Source: an unidentified eubacterium SCB49 (GTDB taxonomy: Bacteria > Bacteroidota > Bacteroidia > Flavobacteriales > Flavobacteriaceae). Taken from it: a stretch of DNA of 64,000 bases. The translations under genes and the position numbers were made by a program. Of this stretch, positions 18,276 to 27,501 are shown piece by piece. Each line of letters opens with the position of its first letter. Within the stretch, counting starts at the first letter, position 1. The notes beneath the pieces were generated by a model. The model had not been told where the DNA came from, did no database searches, and saw nothing but the letters and a program-made list of their open reading frames with translations. Location of the stretch: NCBI GenBank assembly GCA_000170815.1, contig ABCO01000010.1, positions 17,652-81,651 of the forward strand, given 5' to 3'.

Positions 18276-19700
18276 CTAGCAATCACTAATATTCACCTGT
18301 ACGGCAAGCCCACCTTCGCTAGTTTCCTTGTATTTTGAAGTCATATCTTTTGCAGTTTCCCACATCGTAGCAATCACTTTATCTAATGGAATTTTTACAT
18401 CATCAGGATTTCTGTCGAGAGCCATCTCACAGGCGTTTATTGCTTTTATAGCACCCATTGCATTACGTTCTATGCACGGTATTTGTACGAGTCCAGCAAT
18501 AGGATCACAAGTGAGTCCAAGGTGATGTTCCATGGCTATTTCGGCAGCAATTAAAACCTGAGCAGGAGTACCGCCCATAAGTTCTGTTAATGCTCCTGCG
18601 GCCATAGCAGAACTTACGCCTATTTCTGCTTGACATCCTCCCATTGCGGCGCTAATGGTGGCATTCTTTTTAAAGAGACTCCCTATTTCGCCAGCTACAA
18701 GTAAAAACTTTTTAATATGCTCAAAGTCTGCTTTATGATTTTCAATGACTAAATAATACATTAATACCGAAGGAATCACGCCGGCACTTCCGTTAGTAGG
18801 CGCAGTAACTACACGTCCTAAAGAAGCGTTTACTTCGTTGACGGCTAAGGCAAAACAGGTTACCCATTTTAATATTTGACGGAATTTTACTTCGGTGTTT
18901 CTAATGGCTTCTACCCATTCGTATTTGTCTGAGTATGGTTTATCTCCTTGTAGCGATTTGTGTTTGTCAAAAGCTCTTCTACGCACATTAAGCCCTCCAG
19001 GGAGTGTACCTTCTGTGTGGCAACCCACGTACATCGAGTCTAACATAACATCCCAAATGGCTTTTATTTTATCGTCTATTCTGTATGGATCTCTTAATGA
19101 AAGTTCGTTTTTAAGTACAAGCTCGCTTATGGTTACGTTTTCTGAATTACAGTAGGCAAGTATTTCTGTTGCTTTTTCTATAGGAAATGGAAAGCTATTA
19201 AATTTTTCTACCTGTCTTTTTGCTCTCGCTCGTTCTTTTTGTACCACAAAACCACCGCCTATGGAGTAGTACGTATCTCGTGTTTTTTTACCGTTACGCA
19301 GTGTAGCTTCAAACTTAATCCCGTTAGGATGAAAGTCTAAAAAAGTACGATTAAATTTTATGTTTTCTGAAAAGTTAAAAGCAATATCCTTTTCACTATT
19401 TAATTTAAGAATATTCGTTTTTTTAAGGGCATCTAATGACGGTTGGATAGCGTTAATATCTACTGTTACAGGGTCTGTTCCCATAAGTCCCATAATCACT
19501 GCAATGTCTGATGCGTGCCCTTTTCCGGTTAATGATAGCGAACCGTAAAGGTTTACTTGTACGCTAGCTACACCTGTAAATAGCTCTTTCTGTTGTAGTT
19601 TTTTAATCCACATTTGAGCGGCACGCCAAGGGCCTAAAGTGTGTGAACTTGAAGGACCTACGCCTATACTTAACATGTCAAAAATCGAGATGCTTTCCAT
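18276..19700 (-). CDS. sdaA: L-serine ammonia-lyase (single-chain, Fe-S)
   Basis: Deaminates L-serine to pyruvate with a [4Fe-4S] cluster. Both halves are in one chain of 474 residues. The beta domain starts [24 protein letters not shown], and the alpha domain has [32 protein letters not shown], and [26 protein letters not shown], with cysteines suited to bind the cluster. It is divergent from a sodium/alanine symporter gene 248 bp away, which fits amino-acid catabolism. The gap upstream is AT-rich, without an obvious regulatory hairpin. Confidence 0.96.
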   Translation of the reverse strand: MESISIFDMLSIGVGPSSSHTLGPWRAAQMWIKKLQQKELFTGVASVQVNLYGSLSLTGKGHASDIAVIMGLMGTDPVTVDINAIQPSLDALKKTNILKLNSEKDIAFNFSENIKFNRTFLDFHPNGIKFEATLRNGKKTRDTYYSIGGGFVVQKERARAKRQVEKFNSFPFPIEKATEILAYCNSENVTISELVLKNELSLRDPYRIDDKIKAIWDVMLDSMYVGCHTEGTLPGGLNVRRRAFDKHKSLQGDKPYSDKYEWVEAIRNTEVKFRQILKWVTCFALAVNEVNASLGRVVTAPTNGSAGVIPSVLMYYLVIENHKADFEHIKKFLLVAGEIGSLFKKNATISAAMGGCQAEIGVSSAMAAGALTELMGGTPAQVLIAAEIAMEHHLGLTCDPIAGLVQIPCIERNAMGAIKAINACEMALDRNPDDVKIPLDKVIATMWETAKDMTSKYKETSEGGLAVQVNISDC

Positions 19701-19948
19701 TAAGAAAATTTGTTTTATTTTAATTAGTAAATGTAATGAAATGTTCGCTGTATTCTCATAGAGAAACTATAAATTAATACTCAAAATCTTATTAAGTGAA
19801 TTAGTTTTGTTGTGTGTTTTTGTTTTTTTTTTTGGTTCTGTAGAAAGGGTATGAAAAAATCTGATTTCTCCATTTACTTTTAGTATAGATCTGCTTATTA
19901 CGACTACTTTAAGTCTTAAAAATTAAAGTACTTTTGACGAGTATTAAA

Positions 19949-21346
19949 ATGTTAAAACTTAAAAATTTGGATGTACTAAAAATCATAGATTCTTTTATTT
20001 CTGAAATGGCTTCATTTGCTTGGGGCTTACCGCTATTAATATTGTTAGTTGGAGGAGGACTGGGTTTACTAGTTTATATTCGGTTTTTGCCTTTTAGATA
20101 TTTGGGTCATGCTATTGCCGTTTTAAGAGGAAAGTATGATAATGAGGCAGATGCAGGAGAAATTAGCCATTTTCAGGCATTAACAATGGCATTGTCTGCA
20201 ACCATAGGGATGGGTAATGTTGCAGGAGTTGCAGTAGCGATATCTATAGGAGGGCCGGGCGCTGTTTTCTGGATGTGGGTGAGTGCAGTTATTGGTATGT
20301 CTACTAAGTTTTTTACAGGTACACTTGCTGTTTTGTATAGAGGGAAAGATGATAACGGCGATGTGCAAGGAGGACCTATGTATGTTATAACAGAAGGTCT
20401 AGGTAAAGGTTGGAAACCTTTGGCTATTATTTTTAGTATGGCTGGGCTAGTAGGTGCTTTACCTGTTTTTAATGTAAACCAACTTACGCAAGCTTTAAAT
20501 GATATTGTAATAGAGCCATTAGGTTATTATAGCGGTTTTCAGAGTAATCTTGTAATTGGCGTTGTGTTAGCAATAATAACAGCAATAGTAATTTTAGGAG
20601 GAATCACGCGTATTAGTAAAACGGCAAGTAAACTAGTGCCAGCAATGGTGGTACTTTATGTGCTAATGATATTAATTATCTTAGGTAATAACGTAACAGA
20701 ATTGCCTAAATACCTTTCATTGATATTCACAGATGCTTTTTCGGCAAACTTTTATAAAGGAGATGCCTTTTTAGGGGGACTTGTGGGTGGTTTAATATTA
20801 TTAGGAATAAGACGTGGTGCTTTTTCTAACGAAGCGGGAATAGGTACCGCACCTATGGCACACGGTGCTGCAAAAACCAACGAACCTATAAGAGAAGGAC
20901 TAGTTGCAATGCTAGGGCCAGCCATTGATACATTGCTAATCTGTACGCTTACGGCACTTGCAATATTAGTAACTGGCGTATGGCAAGAGTCAAGCGATAG
21001 TGGTGTTACCTTAACGGTTAATGCATTTGAATCTGGAATTCTAAGTTATGGTAAATATGCGTTGTTGGTATGTATTATTGTTTTTAGCGTGTCTTCACTA
21101 TTCTCATACTCGTATTATGGTACAAAATGTATGGCGTTCCTTTTTGGAACTAAATATAAAAACCTCTACAGTTACATCTATTTAGGCAGCATAATAGTTG
21201 GAGCAACAACATCTTTAAGTATGATGATCAACTTGATAGACACCTTTTTTGCTATGATGGCAATCCCTACTATGCTGAGCGCTTTTATTTTAGCGCCAAA
21301 GGTAAAAGCGGCGGCTAAGGTTTATTTTAAAAAGATAAAAGAGTAG
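19949..21346 (+). CDS. alanine/glycine:cation symporter family protein
   Basis: A sodium- or proton-coupled amino-acid importer of the AGCS family in the inner membrane. Of about 465 residues it has roughly ten membrane helices. Diagnostic segments are ALSATIGMGNVAGVAVAISIGGPGAVFWMW, the loop VQGGPMYVITEGLGKGWKPLA, and RGAFSNEAGIGTAPMAHGAAKTNEPIREGLVAM. A TTG at 19934 would add five residues; the ATG at 19949 is the better start. It faces away from sdaA, so uptake of alanine or serine and its deamination may be linked. Confidence 0.93.
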   Translation: MLKLKNLDVLKIIDSFISEMASFAWGLPLLILLVGGGLGLLVYIRFLPFRYLGHAIAVLRGKYDNEADAGEISHFQALTMALSATIGMGNVAGVAVAISIGGPGAVFWMWVSAVIGMSTKFFTGTLAVLYRGKDDNGDVQGGPMYVITEGLGKGWKPLAIIFSMAGLVGALPVFNVNQLTQALNDIVIEPLGYYSGFQSNLVIGVVLAIITAIVILGGITRISKTASKLVPAMVVLYVLMILIILGNNVTELPKYLSLIFTDAFSANFYKGDAFLGGLVGGLILLGIRRGAFSNEAGIGTAPMAHGAAKTNEPIREGLVAMLGPAIDTLLICTLTALAILVTGVWQESSDSGVTLTVNAFESGILSYGKYALLVCIIVFSVSSLFSYSYYGTKCMAFLFGTKYKNLYSYIYLGSIIVGATTSLSMMINLIDTFFAMMAIPTMLSAFILAPKVKAAAKVYFKKIKE

Positions 21347-21372
21347 TCTGTTTTTTGCTTTAAAAATAAGTA

Positions 21373-21392
21373 AACCACAATCTTCTGTGGTT
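21373..21392 (+). terminator. weak hairpin after the symporter gene
   Basis: AACCACA and TGTGGTT form a 7-bp stem with a 6-nt loop, 26 bp after the stop codon. There is no T-run, so termination is uncertain. Confidence 0.35.
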
Positions 21393-21506
21393 AATTGCCT
21401 TCTTAGGTTTTATAACTGGCCCTTTATTGTTCGAATGATTTAAATTCATTTTTAGATTCATTTGTGTTTTGTTTATAACTGTTATGTGGAATTAGTCCAA
21501 AAGTAT

Positions 21507-21525
21507 GGAATATTTCCTAGTTTTG
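21507..21525 (+). promoter_or_regulatory. umuD promoter -7 element with overlapping palindrome
   Basis: TAGTTTTG (21518-21525) matches the Bacteroidetes -7 consensus TAnnTTTG. Directly before it is GGAATATTTCC, a short palindrome suited to a repressor. The -7 element ends only 4 nt before the umuD ATG, so the transcript would have almost no leader. No good TTG is seen 19 nt upstream, which could mean a weak, regulated promoter. Confidence 0.5.
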
Positions 21526-21529
21526 TGTT

Positions 21530-21910
21530 ATGAAATTATCAAAAGTTGGAAAATTAAGTAGAAAACAACATCGGCATACTGCGGGTGTTTCGGTACAGAC
21601 AGGGTTTCCTAGCCCTGCTACACATTATTTAGAACCTACTATAGATTTGCATCAAGAGCTTATTACAAACGCAGACGCTACTTTTTTTGTGAGGGTTTCA
21701 TCTAATGAATATGCACACTTAAAAATATATAACGAAGCGGTGTTAATTATCGATCGCTCCACACCGGCATTAAAAGGAAAATTAGCTTTGGTTATTATAG
21801 ACGGTGAGTTTTCAATTATTAAAGTTCCTGTCAGTCAGGGTGGATCTGAAGCACATAAAACCTTTACATTATGGGGTGTGATTAACTATGTTATTAATAA
21901 AGCGATATGA
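21530..21910 (+). CDS. umuD: UmuD-like protein without the Ser-Lys catalytic dyad
   Basis: A LexA/UmuD-type protein of 126 residues, paired with umuC. The cleavage region is preserved ([22 protein letters not shown]), and so is the start of the protease fold ([10 protein letters not shown]). Aligned by hand to E. coli UmuD, the segment SGDSMIDGG reads SSNEYAHLK, so nucleophile Ser60 is Glu. The segment DGEFTVKKL reads DGEFSIIKV, so Lys97 is Ile. The C-terminal beta part is also about 13 residues shorter. Self-cleavage by the known mechanism is therefore not expected. The stop overlaps the umuC start (ATGA). It could be a constitutive UmuC partner, or cleaved by another protein. Confidence 0.85.
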   Translation: MKLSKVGKLSRKQHRHTAGVSVQTGFPSPATHYLEPTIDLHQELITNADATFFVRVSSNEYAHLKIYNEAVLIIDRSTPALKGKLALVIIDGEFSIIKVPVSQGGSEAHKTFTLWGVINYVINKAI

Positions 21911-23172
21911 TTGCACTAGTAGATTGTAATAGCTTTTATGCGTCTTGTGAGCAGGTTTTTAGGCCAGACTTATGGGGTAAGCCTGTGGTGGTCTTGAGTA
22001 ATAATGATGGGTGTATTATAGCAGCAAATAGAGAGGCAAAGGCACTCACAGATATTGCCATGTTTGAGCCTGTTTTTAAGATTAAAAAACAGCTTATAGC
22101 TCATAATGTGACCTTGTTTTCGTCTAATTATACTTTGTATGGCGAGCTGTCACAACGGGTAATGAATACACTATATTTGTTTTCGCCACGAGTAGAGGTT
22201 TATAGCATTGACGAGAGTTTTGTAGATCTACATGGTTTTGGTCATAAAAATTTAAAGCACTACGGAAATTTTATAAAAGAAACCATATTTAGAAACACAG
22301 GGATCCCTACGGGCGTGGGCATTGCTCCAACAAAAGTACTGGCAAAACTGGCTAACAAAATCGCTAAAAAAGGACCAGAACACGACCATGTTTTTGTGAT
22401 TGATAGTGATGCAAAGCGCATTGAAATATTAAAAACCACCGAGATAAAAAGCATTTGGGGAATAGGGCGACAGCAGACAAAAAAATTAAAAGAAGTAGGA
22501 ATTCATACGGCATATCAGTTTACAGAAATGCCACTCGCTTGGGTACGTAAAGAGATGACCGTAGTAGGAGAGCGCTTGTGGCGTGAGTTGCGCGGCGAAC
22601 CTTGTATGGATATGATAGAAATACCAAAACCTAAAAAAGGGATAGGTACTGCAAAATCTTTTGGGCGAAAGTTAGAGCGTCTTGATTTAATAGAAGAAGC
22701 CTGTGCATACTACATAAGCGAAGTGGCAGAAGTGCTGCGCGCTCAAAAATCGTGTGCCATGTATTTACAGGTGTTTTTAAATACGAGCTCTTTTAGTGTC
22801 AATGATAAGCAATACAGAAATAAGCAAACCGTCACGCTTGCCATCCCCACAAACAATACGTTTACACTTGTTACAGAAGCTAGAAAAATTTTAAAAGCCA
22901 TTTACAAACCCGGCTATCGCTATAAAAAAGTAGGCGTCAATCTCACGGGTATCATACCAGAAGCGTATGTGCAAGGCAATCTTTTTGAATCTCCTAAGAC
23001 AGAGAAACACAAAGAATTGATGCAGTTATTTGATACCCTAAATTACAAATACGGAAAAGGTAAAGTGTTTTCTGGATTAACAGGTACAAGAATGAAAGAG
23101 TGGGAACTCGTTAAAGCAGATAGAAGCCCAAGGTTTACCACGCAGTGGAGTGAAATACTAGAAGTGAAGTAG
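21907..23172 (+). CDS. umuC: Y-family translesion DNA polymerase V catalytic subunit
   Basis: Copies past damaged bases in the SOS response. Catalytic motifs are intact: [19 protein letters not shown] at the N-terminus with the first metal Asp, [16 protein letters not shown], and [10 protein letters not shown] with the Asp-Glu pair. The helix-hairpin-helix part reads [20 protein letters not shown], and the little finger is followed by a normal C-terminal tail. Length is 421 residues (E. coli 422). It is translationally coupled to the UmuD-like gene. A 156-bp tandem array begins 13 bp after its stop. Confidence 0.96.
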   Translation: MIALVDCNSFYASCEQVFRPDLWGKPVVVLSNNDGCIIAANREAKALTDIAMFEPVFKIKKQLIAHNVTLFSSNYTLYGELSQRVMNTLYLFSPRVEVYSIDESFVDLHGFGHKNLKHYGNFIKETIFRNTGIPTGVGIAPTKVLAKLANKIAKKGPEHDHVFVIDSDAKRIEILKTTEIKSIWGIGRQQTKKLKEVGIHTAYQFTEMPLAWVRKEMTVVGERLWRELRGEPCMDMIEIPKPKKGIGTAKSFGRKLERLDLIEEACAYYISEVAEVLRAQKSCAMYLQVFLNTSSFSVNDKQYRNKQTVTLAIPTNNTFTLVTEARKILKAIYKPGYRYKKVGVNLTGIIPEAYVQGNLFESPKTEKHKELMQLFDTLNYKYGKGKVFSGLTGTRMKEWELVKADRSPRFTTQWSEILEVK

Positions 23173-23185
23173 GAGGAATTAAGAA

Positions 23186-24150
23186 TTTACATTTTGCGGT
23201 TTTGAGTTTTATATTTTTCACTTCAAAAAACAGCAATCGTTAATCAGAACTTGTTCCCTCATCCCTAGCCCTTCTCCCGCTGAGAAGGGAGTAAGAAGGT
23301 TTGTTTAATTATTAAGTGAAATGCAATTGATAGCTCACACTTTTACATTTTGCGGTTTTGAGTTTTATATTTTTCATTTCAAAAAACAGCAATCGTTAAT
23401 CAGAACTTGTTCCCTCATCTCCAGCCCTTCTCCCGCTGAGAAGGGAGTAAGGAGGTTTGTATAGTTATTAAGTGAAATGTAATTGATAGCTCGCACTTTT
23501 ACATTTTTCGGTTTTGAGTTTTACATTTTTCACTTCAAAAAACAGCAATCGTTAATCAGAACTTGCTCCCTCATCTCCAGCCCTTCTCCCGCTGAGAAGG
23601 GAGTAAGGAGGTTTGTTTAGTTATTAAGTGAAATGTAATTGATAGCTCGCACTTTTACATTTTGCTGTTTTGAGTTTTACATTTTTCACTTCAAAAAACA
23701 GCAATCGTTAATCAGAACTTGTTCCCTCATCCCCAGCCTTTCTCCCGCTGAGAAGGGAGTAAGAAGATTCGTTTAATTATTAAGTGAAATGCAATTGATA
23801 GCTTACACTTTTACATTTTCCACTTCAAAAAACAGCAACCGTTAATCAGAACTTGCTCCCTCATCCCCAGCCTTTCTTCCGCTGAGAAGGGAGTAAGAAG
23901 ATTCGTTTAATTATTAAGTGAAATGCAATTGATAGCTCACACTTTTACATTTTGCGGTTTTGAGTTTTATATTTTTCACTTCAAAAAACAGCAATCGTTA
24001 ATCAGAACTTGTTCCCTCATCCCTAGCCTTTCTCCCGCTGAGAAGGGAGTAAGAAGATTCGTTTAATTATTAAGTGAAATGCAATTGATAGCTCACACTT
24101 TTACATTTTACATTTTGCGGTTTTGAGTTTTACATTTTTCATTTCAAAAA
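23186..24150. repeat. 156-bp tandem repeat array, six units plus a partial seventh
   Basis: A noncoding region built of near-identical units. Taking the hairpin CCTTCTCCCGCTGAGAAGG as the anchor, it recurs at about 23271, 23427, 23583, 23739, 23873 and 24029, so the spacing is 156 bp except for one unit of 134 bp that lacks 22 bp. Each unit also carries the segments CACTTCAAAAAACAGCAATC, GTTAATCAGAACTTG and TTATTAAGTGAAATG. No long open frame crosses the units. The last partial unit runs into the 3' end of the convergent TrmH-type gene. Confidence 0.93.
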
Positions 24151-24151
24151 T

Positions 24152-24943
24152 CTAAAACCCTCTTTGTCTTTTTGCCTCAAACAACAAAACTGCCGCAGCC
24201 ACCGAGACATTCAAACTATCAATCTCGCCTTGCATAGGGATATGAATGTTTGCGGTACTCGCGTCACGCCATGCTTGGCTTAAGCCAGTAGCTTCTGTGC
24301 CTACGACAATCGCGCAACCCGTAGTAAAGTCTTGCGTGTGGTAGGGTTGTGATTCTTGCAAAATAGCACTGTAAATCGAGATGTTGTTTTTCTTAAGAAA
24401 AGCAATAATGTCCTCACTACTCGCCATCGCCACTTGATTCGTAAACACACAACCTACGCTACTGCGTATTATGTTTGGATTGTATAAATCTGTTCTTGGG
24501 TTTGCGATGAGCACGGCATCTACATGTGCCGCGTCTGCGGTGCGCAATAAAGCACCTATGTTTCCAGGTTTTTCTGGCGCTTCGGCAATTAAGATTAGTG
24601 GGTTTTGTTTCGGAAATACTAAAGCGTCAAGAGTTGTCTTGCTGTTTTTTACAATGGCAATAACACCTTCTGTCGTGGCGCGGTAGGCAATTTTTTGATA
24701 TACATCGAGCGATACGCTTATCTTCTCTACGCTGTCTGCTACATTAGGTAGTGCATTTAGATCTGCAATTTCAGGACAAAAAAGTAAGGTTAAAATCTCG
24801 TGATGGCCTTTAATGGCTAGTGACACCTCTCTGGCACCCTCCACAATAAAAACCCCCTGCTTTTTACGCTCCCGAGATTTATCTGTGAGTGCGTTAATCT
24901 TTTTGATTAATGGATTGTTTGTGCTAGAGATTTCTTTAATCAT
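24152..24943 (-). CDS. TrmH/SpoU family RNA 2'-O-methyltransferase
   Basis: A SAM-dependent methyltransferase acting on the ribose of rRNA or tRNA. The N-terminal substrate-binding domain (SSTNNPLIKKINALTDKSRERKKQGVFIVEGAREV) is followed by the knotted SPOUT domain with EAPEKPGNIGALLRTADAA, RSSVGCVFTNQV, and the terminal VVGTEATGLSQAW plus MQGEIDSLNVSVAAAVLLFE, which form the SAM-binding knot. It has 263 residues and no transmembrane part. Specificity (for example RlmB or TsnR type) cannot be fixed. It is convergent with the repeat array. Confidence 0.93.
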   Translation of the reverse strand: MIKEISSTNNPLIKKINALTDKSRERKKQGVFIVEGAREVSLAIKGHHEILTLLFCPEIADLNALPNVADSVEKISVSLDVYQKIAYRATTEGVIAIVKNSKTTLDALVFPKQNPLILIAEAPEKPGNIGALLRTADAAHVDAVLIANPRTDLYNPNIIRSSVGCVFTNQVAMASSEDIIAFLKKNNISIYSAILQESQPYHTQDFTTGCAIVVGTEATGLSQAWRDASTANIHIPMQGEIDSLNVSVAAAVLLFEAKRQRGF

Positions 24944-25071
24944 AGTGCAAAGGTAAATATCTCACTTAGAAATATGACAAATGGTGTCTATTTTGTAGCG
25001 CTTGTTAGTCAAGATGGCGCTGTTTCTACCCAAAAACTGATAAAAAAATAACAATTATCATAAAGGTTTCT

Positions 25072-25105
25072 AAAAAGCTCTCGACTAAAGTTGGGAGCTT
25101 TTTAT
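25072..25105 (+). terminator. terminator-like hairpin upstream of a lipoprotein gene
   Basis: AAAAAGCTC and GAGCTTTTT form a 9-bp stem around a 15-nt loop. It lies 27 bp before the lipoprotein start, where no upstream plus-strand gene needs a terminator. It may act as an attenuator or end a small RNA. Confidence 0.5.
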
Positions 25106-25131
25106 ATTTATAAACTAATAAAAATAAACCC

Positions 25132-25938
25132 ATGAAAAAAATTACAGTAGTTGTGTTTTCTATTTTCGCTTTTGTAGCGTGTAAGGAGAATACTAAAGAG
25201 CATGTCTCAGAAGAAAGTATGGTTGTCAATGATGTCGTTGAGACAGACCAAAAAGTAATTCCACAGAACGTTTCCGAAGTTCTAAATGCACACGGTGGCT
25301 TAGCACAGTGGAATAAAATGAACAACTTGTGTTTTAGTTTTGATGGTAGAGGCGGAGAAGAAGTGCATACTGTTGATTTAAAAAATAGATTTGAAAAAAT
25401 TGAGAATGAAAAATGGAGTATAGGTAATGACGGGAACGGAGTTTGGTTATTACAGAACGAGCCAGAAGCGTACAAGGGTAACGCACTGTTTTATAATAAT
25501 TTGATGTTTTATTTTTACTCTATGCCTTTTGTGTTTGCAGATAGTGGGATAGTTTACACATCAATGCCACAAAAAGAGTTGGATGGTAAAATGTACAATG
25601 TTTTTAAAGTGAGTTATGAAGATGGGATAGGATATTCTTCTAAAGATGAATATATGTTATTTAGTGATCCAGATACAAATAAAATGGCTTGGTTAGGCTA
25701 TACGGTGACAGGTAAATCTAATGCTAAAAGTGACAAATGGAGCTTTATTAAATATAGCGAATGGCAAGAGGTAAATGGTTTACAATTGCCAAAAAAACTA
25801 ACATGGTTTAAGGTAGAGGATAACCTGCCAACAGAAATGCGTAATGATGTTAATTTTAACAAAGTTACGGTAACAGAAACGGTAATACCTACTTCTGTTT
25901 TTGCTAAGCCTGAAGGGGCTGTTTTAATTACAGAATAA
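25132..25938 (+). CDS. hypothetical lipoprotein, possibly DUF6503 family
   Basis: An exported lipoprotein of 268 residues (signal MKKITVVVFSIFAFVAC, lipid Cys17). After a short acidic linker the domain begins VLNAHGGLAQWNKMNNLCFSFDG and then shows long beta strands (EEVHTVDLKNRFEKIE, GKMYNVFKVSYEDGIGYSSKDEYMLFSDPDTNKMAWLGYTV). This is the pattern of lipoprotein-carrier-like beta sheets such as LolA-type folds and the Bacteroidota DUF6503 group. The family name is from memory and not certain. No enzyme motif is visible. A strong bidirectional terminator follows. Confidence 0.65.
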   Translation: MKKITVVVFSIFAFVACKENTKEHVSEESMVVNDVVETDQKVIPQNVSEVLNAHGGLAQWNKMNNLCFSFDGRGGEEVHTVDLKNRFEKIENEKWSIGNDGNGVWLLQNEPEAYKGNALFYNNLMFYFYSMPFVFADSGIVYTSMPQKELDGKMYNVFKVSYEDGIGYSSKDEYMLFSDPDTNKMAWLGYTVTGKSNAKSDKWSFIKYSEWQEVNGLQLPKKLTWFKVEDNLPTEMRNDVNFNKVTVTETVIPTSVFAKPEGAVLITE

Positions 25939-25960
25939 TAGGAATTTACTTTAATACATA

Positions 25961-25990
25961 AAAAAGGCTCGCAATTGCGAGCCTTTTTTT
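25961..25990. terminator. bidirectional intrinsic terminator
   Basis: A perfect palindrome, AAGGCTCGCAATTGCGAGCC, is flanked by A and T runs on the two sides. It works on both strands, after the lipoprotein gene and after whatever is transcribed from the minus strand. Confidence 0.93.
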
Positions 25991-26011
25991 ATGTTTTTCT
26001 TTCTTTTCTAA

Positions 26012-26068
26012 TTAAAAACGATATCCTAAATAAACGTCACATCTACCAATAAAAAAACTGGAGAAAGC
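26012..26068 (-). pseudogene. possible 3' remnant of an outer-membrane protein gene
   Basis: Between a stop at 26069-26071 and the TAA at 26012 the minus strand encodes AFSSFFIGRCDVYLGYRF. The ending with alternating aromatic residues and a terminal Phe is the classical C-terminal signature of outer-membrane beta-barrels. No start or body of such a gene remains, and pepT begins 46 bp upstream. The tail may have survived a deletion. The evidence is only 18 codons. Confidence 0.3.
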
Positions 26069-26113
26069 TTATGAGCTAACTCTAGATTTTTTTTATTGCT
26101 AATTGCTTAATGT

Positions 26114-27349
26114 TTATTTCTTCGCAACAATTTGAGTAATCTTAACAATTACTTCAATCGCTTTTTGCATACTTTCTACAGGAACATACTCAAAGCGTCC
26201 GTGAAAGTTATGCCCCCCTGCAAATATATTAGGGCAAGGTAATCCCATAAAGCTTAATTGAGAACCGTCTGTACCACCACGTATTGGTTTGATAAGAGGT
26301 GTAATGCCTACTTCTTTCATGGCTTCTTCTGCGATGTCTACTATGTGCATTACAGGTTCTATTTTTTCACACATGTTGAAGTATTGATCTTTAATTTCTA
26401 TAGAAACACGCTCTTCTCCTAATTGTGAGTTTAATTCGTTTGCGAGTTTAAGCATCATTTCTTTTCGAGCTTCAAAATGACCTTTGTCGTGATCTCTAAT
26501 AATGTACTGTAGTTTTGTACTGTCTACTTCGCCGTCTATACTGTATAGATGGAAAAATCCTTCACGACCAGAGGTGTGTTCTGGGGTTTCTAATCTTGGT
26601 AAAGAGTTTATATAATCTTGTGCGATATACATACTGTTTACCATTTTCCCTTTTGCGTATCCTGGGTGTACTATTTTACCTTCTATAGTAACAACAGCAC
26701 CTGCGGCGTTAAAGTTTTCATATTCAAGTTCGCCCACTTGGCTACCATCCATTGTATAAGCCCAATCTGCACCAAATTTAGCAACATCAAATTTATGTGC
26801 GCCACGTCCTATTTCTTCATCCGGTGTAAAACCTACACGTATTTTTCCGTGCTTCACTTCTGGGTGTTGAACCAAGTATTCCATTGCCGAAATAATCTCT
26901 GCAATCCCTGCCTTATCATCGGCACCTAATAAAGTAGTACCGTCTGTAGTGATGATGGTTTGTCCTTTGTATAATAAAAGATCTTCAAAATAATCTGGAG
27001 ATAGTACAATGTCTTGATCTTTGTTTAACACAATATCTTTCCCATCATAATCTTCAATAATTTGAGGTTTTACATCTTTACCCGTAAAATCTGGAGTCGT
27101 ATCAAAATGAGATATAAATCCGATAGTAGGAACATCGTGATCAACATTGCTAGGCAAAGTTGCCATAATATATGCGTTTTCATCGATCGTTACATCTTCT
27201 AGACCTATTTCTTTAAGTTCTTCTACAAGGGCATTTGCGAGGTCCCATTGTTTTGCAGAGCTAGGTGTAGTGTCGCTATTTGGGTCACTTTCTGTGTCTA
27301 CAGTAACGTAACTTATAAATCTATCGATGAGGTGTTGTTTGTTTATCAT
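26114..27349 (-). CDS. pepT: peptidase T (tripeptide aminopeptidase)
   Basis: A cytosolic zinc metallopeptidase of the M20 family that removes the N-terminal residue of tripeptides. Motifs: [17 protein letters not shown] (metal His and Asp), [26 protein letters not shown] (bridging Asp), [13 protein letters not shown] (catalytic and metal Glu), and [29 protein letters not shown] (last metal His). It has 411 residues from the ATG at 27349; three extra residues are possible upstream. A Bacteroidetes-type promoter lies about 55 bp before the start. Confidence 0.96.
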   Translation of the reverse strand: MINKQHLIDRFISYVTVDTESDPNSDTTPSSAKQWDLANALVEELKEIGLEDVTIDENAYIMATLPSNVDHDVPTIGFISHFDTTPDFTGKDVKPQIIEDYDGKDIVLNKDQDIVLSPDYFEDLLLYKGQTIITTDGTTLLGADDKAGIAEIISAMEYLVQHPEVKHGKIRVGFTPDEEIGRGAHKFDVAKFGADWAYTMDGSQVGELEYENFNAAGAVVTIEGKIVHPGYAKGKMVNSMYIAQDYINSLPRLETPEHTSGREGFFHLYSIDGEVDSTKLQYIIRDHDKGHFEARKEMMLKLANELNSQLGEERVSIEIKDQYFNMCEKIEPVMHIVDIAEEAMKEVGITPLIKPIRGGTDGSQLSFMGLPCPNIFAGGHNFHGRFEYVPVESMQKAIEVIVKITQIVAKK

Positions 27350-27403
27350 ATAATGCAAATTTGTCTAATTAAAAGAGAAGCTATAGTAGCTTTTTTACTA
27401 GTG

Positions 27404-27411
27404 CAAATATA
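27404..27411 (-). promoter_or_regulatory. candidate -7 promoter element of pepT
   Basis: On the minus strand the sequence reads TATATTTG, a match to TAnnTTTG, 55 bp before the pepT start. No TTG at exactly 19 nt upstream was found. Confidence 0.4.
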
Positions 27412-27501
27412 AGAAAAGTGTAGCCTCAAGAAGTTTAAGAGTTTCTTAATTACTTCGGAAATTTTATAAACCCAATTTTTGTTCTTTTATATGACACTTC
27501 G

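Noticed and set aside
23186..24150. CRISPR array
   Set aside because: The whole 156-bp unit is conserved with no variable spacer of 25-40 bp, and no cas genes are near.
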